Part shown: one piece after another, positions 18,612 to 26,347 of the stretch
Position numbering within the stretch: the stretch's first letter is position 1
Layout: every line of letters begins with the position of its first letter
NCBI GenBank assembly: GCA_934271235.1
Contig: CAKQQT010000005.1
Span: 1 to 64,000 of the forward strand
DNA length: 64,000 nt
Reading direction: 5' to 3'
Origin: an uncultured Clostridia bacterium
GTDB taxonomy: Bacteria; Bacillota; Clostridia; Peptostreptococcales; Anaerovoracaceae
Translations under genes and position numbers: made by a program
The notes under the pieces: generated by a model
Seen by the model: the letters and a program-made list of their open reading frames with translations, nothing else
Told to the model about the DNA's origin: nothing
Databases searched by the model: none

Positions 18612-18911
18612 ACAGCTTGCGTTAAAATCTTGTTGTATAGAACTAGATCTAAATCGCCGTTTGAGCCGAAAAAAAGCATCATGCGTGCGAGAAAGAGACC
18701 GTTGCAGAAGGATAATGGCGCAGAGGGATGTGAGAAAATTCTCGAAATTGCACGAAGGATGTCGAAACATGTAAAAAAAAGAGGAATACATCGATCAGAA
18801 GAGGCAGGAAAAGCGATATTCCTAAGAGCAAAAGCGTCCCGGCATGCTTTTTTTCGTTCCAAAACGCAAAAAGATAGCAGTCCTATGCATCAATTGGATT
18901 TTTCTGGAATT
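18612..18911 (+). repeat. Interspersed element of about 300 bp, copy A
   Basis: This stretch matches 51867-52165 on the other strand over nearly its whole length with one net indel. Highly similar blocks include AACTAGATC(T/C)AAATCGC, GAAAAAAAGCATCAT, ATGTCGAAAC(A/T)TGTAAAAAA and CGGCATGCTTTTTTTCG. In this copy one frame is open from 18573 to 18917 (114 residues, Lys/Arg-rich, ending FSGIQ), with no ribosome-binding site. It is less GC-rich than its surroundings and fills the gap between tRNA-Glu and the convergent radical SAM gene. Confidence 0.7.
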
Positions 18912-18936
18912 CAGTGAGCTGGGCACCTCGGCAAGG

Positions 18937-18972
18937 CAGCCAAAACCCGCCGTATCCGGCGGGCTTTGGCTG
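18937..18972 (-). terminator. Terminator after the radical SAM gene
   Basis: AGCCAAAGCCCGCC pairs with GGCGGGTTTTGGCT around GGATAC, 22 bases past the stop of the radical SAM gene. Confidence 0.8.
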
Positions 18973-18993
18973 AAAATATTCTATTCTTTTATG

Positions 18994-20391
18994 CTATTCG
19001 TTTCTTGGTTTATCTGCGGCCGGTGTATGACCTGCTGCCCAAAGACGATCGGCGACCGGAGCCCACTCCTTGGCGTATTCGGTACATTTGCTGCACAGGT
19101 GTTCACAGGTTTCCGGCGCTTCCAGGTCGGTGGACTTGGCGCCGGTGCGGTTGACCAGTTCCTGCAGGATCTCCGGATTTTCCAGCATCGGACACGGTTT
19201 CAGGAAATTGTCATTGAACGGCTGCCCTTCCTTGTATGCCATGAACAGCGGCTGCTGCAGACATTCGAGCAGGGATTTTTCCTTGATGTTGGCGCCGGAA
19301 TAGTGGATGAAGACACACGGTTCCACATCGCCGTTGGCGTTGATATGGCAGTAACGTTCGCCGCCTGCCACGCAGCCGTGTACAAATTCTCCGTCGTTCT
19401 GGAAGTCGATAGCGAACAGTTCTTTGCCGCCCTCGATCCCGCGGATATCCCGGATCTTGTGATACATGTATTCTCTCTGTTCCGGACTCAGGAGCAGATC
19501 GGTGCTGGCGTTGTTGCCGACCGGCATATAATGGAAGAACCATGCGAAGACACAACCCTTGTCGATCAGCATATCCAAGAATTCATCGCTGGTGACCGTC
19601 AGATAATTCTGGCTGGTGTAACAGATGGAAACGCCGAACGGGATATGATGTTCGTGCATCAGATCCATGGCTGCGAGTGCTTTGTGATAATGACCTGCGC
19701 CTCTCCTGCCGTCGTTGCTTTCTTCAAAGCCCTCGATACTGACGGACACGAAGAAATTACCAACTCTCAAAAGATCCTGGCAGAACTTTTCGTCGATCAA
19801 GGTGCCGTTTGTAAACGCGTGGAAAGCCACGTCTTTATGCTTCTCGCAGAGGCGGATGATATCATCCTTTCTGATCAGCGGTTCACCGCCTGTAAAAAGA
19901 TAGGCGTAAATACCGAGTTCCTTGCCTTCGGTGATGATCTTATCCATCATTTCGTAGGAAAGATTCATCTTATTGCCGTACTCCGCGGCCCAGCAGCCTG
20001 TGCAGTGCAGATTGCACGCGGTCGTCGGATCCATCAGAATAATCCACGGAATGTTGCATCCGTATTTTTTCTTCATTTTCAGCGATGTCTTGTAGCCCAT
20101 AAAGCCGGCCTCAAAACCCGCGTTTAGGAGGAAAGTCTTCAAAATGTGCGGATCTACCTCTCTAAGGATTCTCTGCGTATAATGCGTCCATTTACTGTCC
20201 GGATTCTTTGCAAGACTGCGGAGCATCTCGTAAGACGACGCCTCCCAATCATCCCCCATGATTTTTTCTACTTTGTCTACCAAAGGCAGCATCACTTCCG
20301 AAAGATCTTGTGTCTGGCTCTTTTTGATAATAGAGTCCAAAGTCATTTCAAATGCTTTTCTTTCTGCGATATGTGCTAAACTCTTTGCCAT
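18994..20391 (-). CDS. Radical SAM/SPASM domain protein
   Basis: The 465-residue protein has an N-terminal helical extension of about 110 residues, then a radical SAM core with the [4Fe-4S] motif C126-x3-C130-x2-C133 (TACNLHCTGCW) and FTGGEPL. A SPASM-like C-terminal region has paired cysteines for extra clusters (CVAGGERYC, ANGDVEPC and several later Cys). Such proteins often modify peptides or cofactors, but no precursor peptide gene is adjacent, so the substrate is unknown. It is divergent from the TetR gene and carries the structured element (20453-20573) in its leader. Confidence 0.85.
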   Translation of the reverse strand: MAKSLAHIAERKAFEMTLDSIIKKSQTQDLSEVMLPLVDKVEKIMGDDWEASSYEMLRSLAKNPDSKWTHYTQRILREVDPHILKTFLLNAGFEAGFMGYKTSLKMKKKYGCNIPWIILMDPTTACNLHCTGCWAAEYGNKMNLSYEMMDKIITEGKELGIYAYLFTGGEPLIRKDDIIRLCEKHKDVAFHAFTNGTLIDEKFCQDLLRVGNFFVSVSIEGFEESNDGRRGAGHYHKALAAMDLMHEHHIPFGVSICYTSQNYLTVTSDEFLDMLIDKGCVFAWFFHYMPVGNNASTDLLLSPEQREYMYHKIRDIRGIEGGKELFAIDFQNDGEFVHGCVAGGERYCHINANGDVEPCVFIHYSGANIKEKSLLECLQQPLFMAYKEGQPFNDNFLKPCPMLENPEILQELVNRTGAKSTDLEAPETCEHLCSKCTEYAKEWAPVADRLWAAGHTPAADKPRNE

Positions 20392-20452
20392 ATAGATTCA
20401 CCCTTTCTTTAATCATCATTGACTACCCTTTTGTTTCTGTGATATGTTTTTT

Positions 20453-20573
20453 TATGTAGGAAATATCACTCGCGATATTTCCGGAATCACGACAAAAGCA
20501 CCTTACGAAACGATCCTCATTCATGCGCGACATGCATGCATAGAAATCTCAGCTTTCGTTACGCGCTTTTATC
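20453..20573 (-). promoter_or_regulatory. Structured 5' leader element, copy 1 (upstream of the radical SAM gene)
   Basis: On the minus strand GATAAAAGCGC pairs with GGTGCTTTTGTC at long range. Inside lies a second hairpin (GCGTA...GAAAGC / GATTTC-TATGC). A third hairpin follows outside (GGAAATATC-GCGAGT-GATATTTCC). It ends about 60 bases before the start codon. A TATAAT box on the minus strand (20611-20616) could start the transcript about 30 bases before the element. It is roughly 80% identical to the copy at 36979-37102, with compensating differences in the long-range helix. Confidence 0.6.
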
Positions 20574-20826
20574 GGAACCCGCTTTGTAATTCAAGCCTGC
20601 TCCATTTTATATTATAGTCAATTTCTTTGCGTGCATGCATAGGACAAATCCGCAAAGATGTCCGATTTTTACACTTCAAAGTTTTTTTGTTACTTTTTTT
20701 GGACAAATCTCGTGTTTTGTCCAAAAAAATAATCTTTCGTTTGCTTATTGTTCTGTATATCCAGTATAATGGTATATAACTCATAGAGAATTATAGTACG
20801 TTTTTCGTAGGAAGGAAACCATCGCA

Positions 20827-21399
20827 ATGGCTGATTCGAATATTACAAAACGAGCCTTGGCTGCCGCACTGAAAGAACTCATGGAGCAAAAGCCTTTTTC
20901 CAAGATCAACGTCGCGGAAATCTGCGAAAAATGCGGCATGAATCGGAAGAGCTTCTACTATCATTTCAAAGATAAGTATGACCTTGTAAACTGGATCTTT
21001 GATATGGATTTCGCCAAAGTTTTGGAAGCGCACAGTAAAGATGAGTATTTCACATGGCCGTTTTTGGAAGCGCTCTGCGAATGTTTTTATGAAAATCGCT
21101 GTTTTTATCGCAAGGCACTCAAGATTCGCGAACAAAACTGCCTCATCGACCATTATCGTGAAAAATTAGAGCCATTCATGCAGGCAGGTATGCGCAAAAT
21201 TCTGCATGAAACGGAATATATGGATTTTCAAATCAACTTTTTTGCGGACGCCTTCATCGGTTCTTTGGAGCGCTGGCTTTCGGAGAGTGACTGCATGCCG
21301 GCGTCCGAACTGATCGTTCGCGTCAAAGCCTGCATCAAATCCTGCGCGGAGATCGCGGAGATCTCAGGAAGCGCCGAGCAAAAAAATATCTCTCAATAA
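20827..21399 (+). CDS. TetR/AcrR-family transcriptional regulator
   Basis: The 190-residue protein has a TetR DNA-binding domain in the first 50 residues (ITKRALAAALKELMEQKPFS then INVAEICEKCGMNRKSFYYHFKDKYDLVNW) and an all-helical C-terminal domain of the DhaS-like type. It is divergent from the radical SAM gene, with a 435-base shared intergenic region, so control of that gene is plausible. The start follows GGAAGGAAACC. The ligand is unknown. Confidence 0.88.
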   Translation: MADSNITKRALAAALKELMEQKPFSKINVAEICEKCGMNRKSFYYHFKDKYDLVNWIFDMDFAKVLEAHSKDEYFTWPFLEALCECFYENRCFYRKALKIREQNCLIDHYREKLEPFMQAGMRKILHETEYMDFQINFFADAFIGSLERWLSESDCMPASELIVRVKACIKSCAEIAEISGSAEQKNISQ

Positions 21400-21411
21400 A
21401 CCTGAAGAAAA

Positions 21412-21457
21412 GGAGATGTCGCACTGATTGCTTTCTTTCAATCAGTGCGACATCTCC
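21412..21457. terminator. Long bidirectional terminator between TetR and ortB
   Basis: A 19-bp perfect stem (GGAGATGTCGCACTGATTG and complement) with an 8-base loop separates two convergent genes. No long T-run follows on the plus strand. Confidence 0.8.
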
Positions 21458-21505
21458 ATATGATCTTTCTTACGGCATTTTCTCACATTCTTCTGCAAAA
21501 ATCGA

Positions 21506-22927
21506 TTACTCTATATCTATGCCATGTTCTTTTAATTCAGCTTCGACGAAATCCCTATCTTTTCTAATTTCTTCCATAATATACTTAATATCTTCTTCTG
21601 TAGCCTTTTCCATATGATAGTTCTTCACGCAGTTCTTAATATAAGATTTCTTAGCATGTTCCAAATCGTAATTCCTTGCTTTGATTTCAGATGGATTCTC
21701 CGGAAATACCAGAGATTTTCCCGATACCTCTTCATCCGGGTTTCCGAATCTGACATCAATACCGTTCTGTTTCGCGAAAGTCAGCTGCGGCATCACATGC
21801 TTGCCCGCACCGGTATATTCTGTTTCCTGTACGATAATCATCTGATCTTCGTCCATTTCCTGCGCAAGTGCGAACGCTGCGGTCAAAGACGTATTTCCGG
21901 CAGGGCCTCTCTCATATCCTTCCAAAACTGCTAATGCCTGTGTGATATAGAACACTTCGCCCTGCTTTACGGTAACCAATCTGTCCATATAGCGCAGAGT
22001 TCGCGCTGCATTTCTTGGACAGTCAGAACGATCCGGCCATGTTACGAACGGAAGTCCAAATCCTGTGTGTCCGGTTGTACAGGATTTCTTGTTAAAATCC
22101 TTATCTGACGCCATATGCAGTCCGGACAAATCAATACAAGCACCATATATCTTCGTATCGTTTGCTCCAGCCTTTCTCAATCCCCTAGCTGTTCCCGTCA
22201 GATTTCCACCACCGGCATTGGTGCATACAACAACATCCGGATCCTTGCCGAATCTCTCCCTGCATTGTTCAGCAATTTCATAACCCAGCGTTTCGACGCC
22301 TGCGATACCGAACGGAGTATACAGGGAGGCATTGAAATATCCCGTATCTTCCAAGAGACTCAGGTGGGTGGTGAACAGTTCCGGACCTACAGTCAGCTGT
22401 ACAACCTCGGCCCCATATGCCTCGCAGATCCTCTGTTTTTCCAAAATTTCAGGCTGCCCAACTTTTTTGTCATCATAGCATTCCTGTACTACGATGCATT
22501 TTAGTCCGTGCATTGCAGCCTGCGCCGCTACTGCTGCGCCATAGTTACCGGAAGTTGCAGCGATCACACCTTTATATCCCAGCTTTTTCGCATGGTGTAC
22601 AGCGATCGATGCTCTTCTCGCCTTAAAGCTTCCGGATGCATTGGAAGCTTCATCCTTAATGAAAATTCTCGCGCCTTTGCCTGTCGGCGCATACTTTCTG
22701 GCCAGCGCAGTCAGATTTCTCATTTCGATCAACGGCGTATTTCCTACACCGTGGAATAGTTGGATTTTTCGCATTTCATCCATGGAATATCCAATTTTCC
22801 TCATCATTCCTTCGTAGTCGAACCCGATACCTTCATATTCGAATTCGTCATAGTCAATCTTCATTGCGTTCCGAATGATATCATTCTTCCGTGCGTTAAT
22901 CGCACCGTAAGATTTATCTAATGCCAT
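21506..22927 (-). CDS. ortB: 2-amino-4-oxopentanoate thiolase, beta subunit
   Basis: OrtB is the PLP subunit of the thiolase that splits 2-amino-4-oxopentanoate with CoA into acetyl-CoA and alanine, the last step of oxidative ornithine fermentation. The 473-residue protein is of the threonine-synthase fold type: K102 in NASGSFKARR is the expected PLP lysine, and TNAGGGNLTG binds phosphate. Its ATG shares one base with the ortA stop. The other ornithine genes (oraSE, orr, ord) are not in the window, so the source of the substrate is unclear. Confidence 0.9.
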   Translation of the reverse strand: MALDKSYGAINARKNDIIRNAMKIDYDEFEYEGIGFDYEGMMRKIGYSMDEMRKIQLFHGVGNTPLIEMRNLTALARKYAPTGKGARIFIKDEASNASGSFKARRASIAVHHAKKLGYKGVIAATSGNYGAAVAAQAAMHGLKCIVVQECYDDKKVGQPEILEKQRICEAYGAEVVQLTVGPELFTTHLSLLEDTGYFNASLYTPFGIAGVETLGYEIAEQCRERFGKDPDVVVCTNAGGGNLTGTARGLRKAGANDTKIYGACIDLSGLHMASDKDFNKKSCTTGHTGFGLPFVTWPDRSDCPRNAARTLRYMDRLVTVKQGEVFYITQALAVLEGYERGPAGNTSLTAAFALAQEMDEDQMIIVQETEYTGAGKHVMPQLTFAKQNGIDVRFGNPDEEVSGKSLVFPENPSEIKARNYDLEHAKKSYIKNCVKNYHMEKATEEDIKYIMEEIRKDRDFVEAELKEHGIDIE

Positions 22928-23232
22928 TATTTGTCACCTCCGAATAATATCTCTTTTAGCTGCAATTCCACCTTTAACAGCTCCGGCTGAAAATCACCAT
23001 AATCATGGATATATCTTGGGTTTACATCGCAAAGAACCCCCTTCGTGATACGTCCGGTTACGGTTTTTATTTCAATTTCATCGCCCATTTCACCATTCTG
23101 CTGCGCAATCCCTTTTACCCAAAGTTTCAGATCACAAGCCTGCGTATCTGCAGGAAGCTGCGGCGCTCTTTGTCCGGCCGGCAACATAATATTTTCAATT
23201 TGTACCCAATCACCTTTTTTAACACTAACCAT
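22927..23232 (-). CDS. ortA: 2-amino-4-oxopentanoate thiolase, alpha subunit
   Basis: The small 101-residue partner of OrtB is recognised by GDWVQIENIMLPAGQRAPQL, the segment GRITKGVLCDVNPRYIHDYG, and its position immediately before ortB. It ends in a TAATG junction with ortB. It lies 43 bases after nhaC on the same strand, so the three form one operon under the sigma-54 promoter. Confidence 0.9.
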   Translation of the reverse strand: MVSVKKGDWVQIENIMLPAGQRAPQLPADTQACDLKLWVKGIAQQNGEMGDEIEIKTVTGRITKGVLCDVNPRYIHDYGDFQPELLKVELQLKEILFGGDK

Positions 23233-23275
23233 TGCAAATTACTCCTTTCAAATTCATCCTCTGCAGCCCTATCCC

Positions 23276-24724
23276 TTAAACCAGGTATTCTTTTCGCTGT
23301 TCTTCCGGAAGCTGATCCATCAGATCGTGACGGCCGGTACCGGTAAAAATACATACCGTCATGACGCCCAGCATTGCAAAGCAGTAGAAGCAGCAAGGGA
23401 TGATCGCCGCTGCTGTCAGCGGTGCCGTACTGTCCGCAGCAAATCCCAACGTGTAAATCATTGCAGGTGTCCAAGGCAAACAGTATACCAAAGTGTTGGA
23501 TTGTGCATCCAGCAGGTTCGCGGTGTGGTAAGGGCTGATGCCGTATTTCTTGGACAACGGTTTCGCGAAGGACGCTCCCACGGTCAGAATCGCCGGTGCA
23601 TTCAAACCCATGATGGCAGAAAGGGCAATAACCATAAAGGAGATGGTTCCTTCTGCAGATTTTTCACCTCTTGCTATTTTTTCTAATTTTTCCAGAAGCA
23701 TGATATCGCCTTCTCCGGCTCTCATGACGCTGATGGAGCCAAAGAGCAGCAGGGCTAAAATGCATACCTGCAGCATGCTGCTGATGCCTGTGTAAATAAC
23801 ACCGTCAACCACTCTGTCCAGCGCTGCAGCGTCACCATGCACACCGATAACAGCCGGTACCTCGGCGTTTTCCACATCGATCTGAATAAAATCAAATAAT
23901 CCGCATACGCATGCGGTCAGGCATCCGAGAACAATGCCCACAGACGTTGCAATAATGATATCACCGGTTTTGATTGCAATGTAAATGGTAATGACGACCG
24001 GGATCAGCATGACCAAAGTGATCGGATCAAACTCATAAGTCTCCGCAGCAGCACTGATACCACTGCTGGTCATGTTCCCGTAAACAATCGTACAGATAAT
24101 GGTAATGATCCCTGCTGCCAGTGCATATTTCAGTCTGGATTTTACAACTCCCGGTACATCCACATCCTGTGAAGTTGCGGAACAGATCGTCGTGTCAGAG
24201 ATCGGTGCCAAATTGTCTCCAAAGGCTGCGCCGGAGATGATGACACCGGCCAGCAGCGACGGAGATGCTCCCAGTGCCACACCGGCAGGATACAGCACGC
24301 CCATACCTGCCGCAATGGTACCAAAGCCTGTACCTGAAGCTGTTGCAAACAAGGCCGCAGCCAAAAAAGTGATAACCGCAAATGTCGTCGGACCTACTCC
24401 GATGTCGGCAGCTATACCTGCAATGCCGTTCGCTAAACCGGACATCCTCAGGATTCTGGAAAATACCCCGGCAAAGATCCAACATACGACCGGTATGATA
24501 GCCTCTTTGCTTGCCATACCGTCAATAACCGCGTCTGCATACTGCTTCTTATCCTTCGCGAAGAAGAAAGGGATCAAGATCGCGGTAAAGGCCGGCACCC
24601 AGAGAGCGCCGTCTGAAATAGACTGCCACACAAAGGTAGTCATAATAATCATTACGATAAAGATAATGAACGGCAGAAATGAAACTCCTGCTCCACCATA
24701 GAATTCTAACTTTTTCTTTTGCAT
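23276..24724 (-). CDS. NhaC-family antiporter/transporter
   Basis: This 482-residue protein has about 11-12 membrane segments and fits the NhaC Na+/H+ antiporter family, with ATASGTGFGTIAAGMGVLYP and a GDNLAPISDTT motif typical of the group. Family members include amino-acid or organic-acid/sodium exchangers. As first gene of the operon with ortAB it probably imports a substrate of that pathway or an exchange partner, as NhaC genes do in ornithine clusters of other Clostridia. The specific substrate is an inference. Confidence 0.85.
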   Translation of the reverse strand: MQKKKLEFYGGAGVSFLPFIIFIVMIIMTTFVWQSISDGALWVPAFTAILIPFFFAKDKKQYADAVIDGMASKEAIIPVVCWIFAGVFSRILRMSGLANGIAGIAADIGVGPTTFAVITFLAAALFATASGTGFGTIAAGMGVLYPAGVALGASPSLLAGVIISGAAFGDNLAPISDTTICSATSQDVDVPGVVKSRLKYALAAGIITIICTIVYGNMTSSGISAAAETYEFDPITLVMLIPVVITIYIAIKTGDIIIATSVGIVLGCLTACVCGLFDFIQIDVENAEVPAVIGVHGDAAALDRVVDGVIYTGISSMLQVCILALLLFGSISVMRAGEGDIMLLEKLEKIARGEKSAEGTISFMVIALSAIMGLNAPAILTVGASFAKPLSKKYGISPYHTANLLDAQSNTLVYCLPWTPAMIYTLGFAADSTAPLTAAAIIPCCFYCFAMLGVMTVCIFTGTGRHDLMDQLPEEQRKEYLV

Positions 24725-24784
24725 GATTTCCTCCTTACATTACGATCGCGTATAAGTACTGCATTTTTTAACAAAAATATGTTA

Positions 24785-24800
24785 CGCAATTATCGTGCCA
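24785..24800 (-). promoter_or_regulatory. Sigma-54 promoter of the nhaC-ortA-ortB operon
   Basis: On the minus strand TGGCAC-N5-TTGCG matches the -24/-12 consensus exactly. It lies about 60 bases before the nhaC start and directly downstream of a sigma-54 activator gene. Confidence 0.85.
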
Positions 24801-24830
24801 CATGTTTTTTTGAGGAAACATTGCAGGGAT

Positions 24831-24874
24831 TTTTCGCCCTGTTCACTGAAATTTCAAGGATTTTCGCTCTGTTC
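24831..24874 (-). promoter_or_regulatory. Paired direct repeats, candidate enhancer sites
   Basis: TTTTCGCCCTGTTC (24831-24844) and TTTTCGCTCTGTTC (24861-24874) differ by one base and are exactly 30 bp apart, about three helical turns. They lie 31-74 bp upstream of the sigma-54 promoter, where an enhancer-binding activator would sit. Confidence 0.65.
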
Positions 24875-24899
24875 CGCTCTCCGTTCCTCGCCTTACGGC

Positions 24900-24947
24900 A
24901 TAAAAAAACATGGAAAAATTTTTCCACCCGGAAGAATCTTTCCATGC
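24900..24947 (-). terminator. Terminator after the sigma-54 activator gene
   Basis: CATGGAAA pairs with TTTCCATG and is followed by TTTTTTT on the minus strand. It isolates the regulator operon from the nhaC operon. Confidence 0.8.
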
Positions 24948-24966
24948 TATTTGTTTCTGACTCCAT

Positions 24967-26346
24967 TTACTTCATTGTGCTTACATCGATCTCCAGTTCC
25001 ACGATCTTATTAAACAGCTGCCTTCGGCTGAGACCTATTTTTTCTGCAGCTCTGGTAATATTCCCATTGGTAATCCGCAGCGTGTTTAAAATGAACTGTC
25101 GATCAAAATTTGCCTTGGCCTCTTTGTAACTCATCTCGACTTCCGGCTCACTGCCGTCTTCCGGTCGAATGTTCGTAAGCAGATCTTTCGAGCTGCTTTC
25201 TTCCAGAGACAGTACTCCGCTGTCACCGGACAGAATGATCATCCTTTCGATGATGTTTTTCAGTTCTCGGATGTTTCCGCTGTATTCCTGCCGAAGCAGC
25301 CAGTCTCTGGCAGCGTTCTCCACGCTGTGGATCCGTTTCCCCGTTTCTTTTTCATATTTCCCGATAAAAAACCGTATGAATGCCGGAATATCCTCTCTTC
25401 TTTCTCGCAGCGGCGGAAGCTTGATCTCAATGGTATTGATACGATAGAGGAAATCCTGACGAAAGGTTTTTTCAAGCACCATTTCGTTCAAAGGCTGATT
25501 GGTCGCAGTTACAAGGCGAAAATCAACCGGGATCAACATTCCGGATCCAATTCGCTCGATCTCTTTTTTTTCCAGAACGCGCAGCAGCATGACCTGTACA
25601 TCCAAACTGAGCTCACCGATTTCATCCAAAAATACCGTTCCTCCTGCCGCTTGCTCCAGTTTTCCGATCCGTCTCGAAACAGCACCGGTAAACGCTCCTT
25701 TTTCATGACCAAACAGCTCCGACTCAATCAGCTCATGAGGGTATTGCTGGCAGTTGATTGCTATGAAGGGTTTTTCACGTCTGGCGCTTCTGCGGTGGAT
25801 CTCTTCTGCAACAATCTCCTTGCCGGTTCCGGATTCACCGGTAATCAGCACATTAGCGGAAGTCCCGGCCACAAGATCCACCATTTCCCATACCTTTTGC
25901 ATAGCAGGATTTTTGCTTTTCAGAAGGAATTTTTCGCTATTTTCGTATTGGATGGATTTCATGTTTGCCATCTCCAACCTTGCAGCTGCTTTTTCGATCT
26001 CCATCAGCAGCTCGTCCGGATTATAGCTCTTGACAAAATAACTGAATGCACCCAGTTTCATCGCCTCTACCGCGGTTTCGATGGAGCCGTATCCGGTAGT
26101 CATAATTACTTCGATCCGATCGGCATATCGTTTCTTCACCTCCTGTAAAAATGCCAGACCATTCATTCCCGGCATTATAATATCCGATAGGATGATATTG
26201 TAAAACTCCTGCTGCAGCAGCTGAAGTGCCTCTTCTGCGCTTCCTGCTGCGGCAGCAGCATATTCCTTGCTTTCCAGCAGCATTTTATAGGTTTCCCTGC
26301 AGTCTGCCTCATCATCAACGATCAAAATCCTCAGATACTGGTTCAT
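24967..26346 (-). CDS. Sigma-54-dependent response regulator (NtrC family)
   Basis: The 459-residue activator has a receiver domain with phospho-acceptor D55 ([12 protein letters not shown]). Its AAA+ domain has Walker A GESGTGKE at 170-177 and GAFTGA at 217-222, the loop that contacts sigma-54. A Fis-type helix-turn-helix lies at the C-terminus ([20 protein letters not shown]). It follows the kinase gene by one base. The intact GAFTGA and the sigma-54 promoter just downstream make the nhaC-ortAB operon its likely target. It may play the role that OrdR-type regulators have in other Clostridia. Confidence 0.95.
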   Translation of the reverse strand: MNQYLRILIVDDEADCRETYKMLLESKEYAAAAAGSAEEALQLLQQEFYNIILSDIIMPGMNGLAFLQEVKKRYADRIEVIMTTGYGSIETAVEAMKLGAFSYFVKSYNPDELLMEIEKAAARLEMANMKSIQYENSEKFLLKSKNPAMQKVWEMVDLVAGTSANVLITGESGTGKEIVAEEIHRRSARREKPFIAINCQQYPHELIESELFGHEKGAFTGAVSRRIGKLEQAAGGTVFLDEIGELSLDVQVMLLRVLEKKEIERIGSGMLIPVDFRLVTATNQPLNEMVLEKTFRQDFLYRINTIEIKLPPLRERREDIPAFIRFFIGKYEKETGKRIHSVENAARDWLLRQEYSGNIRELKNIIERMIILSGDSGVLSLEESSSKDLLTNIRPEDGSEPEVEMSYKEAKANFDRQFILNTLRITNGNITRAAEKIGLSRRQLFNKIVELEIDVSTMK

Positions 26347-26347
26347 C

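Noticed and set aside
18573..18917. 114-codon basic frame as a normal gene
   Set aside because: No ribosome-binding site, and the other copy of the same element breaks the frame. Reported as a repeat instead.
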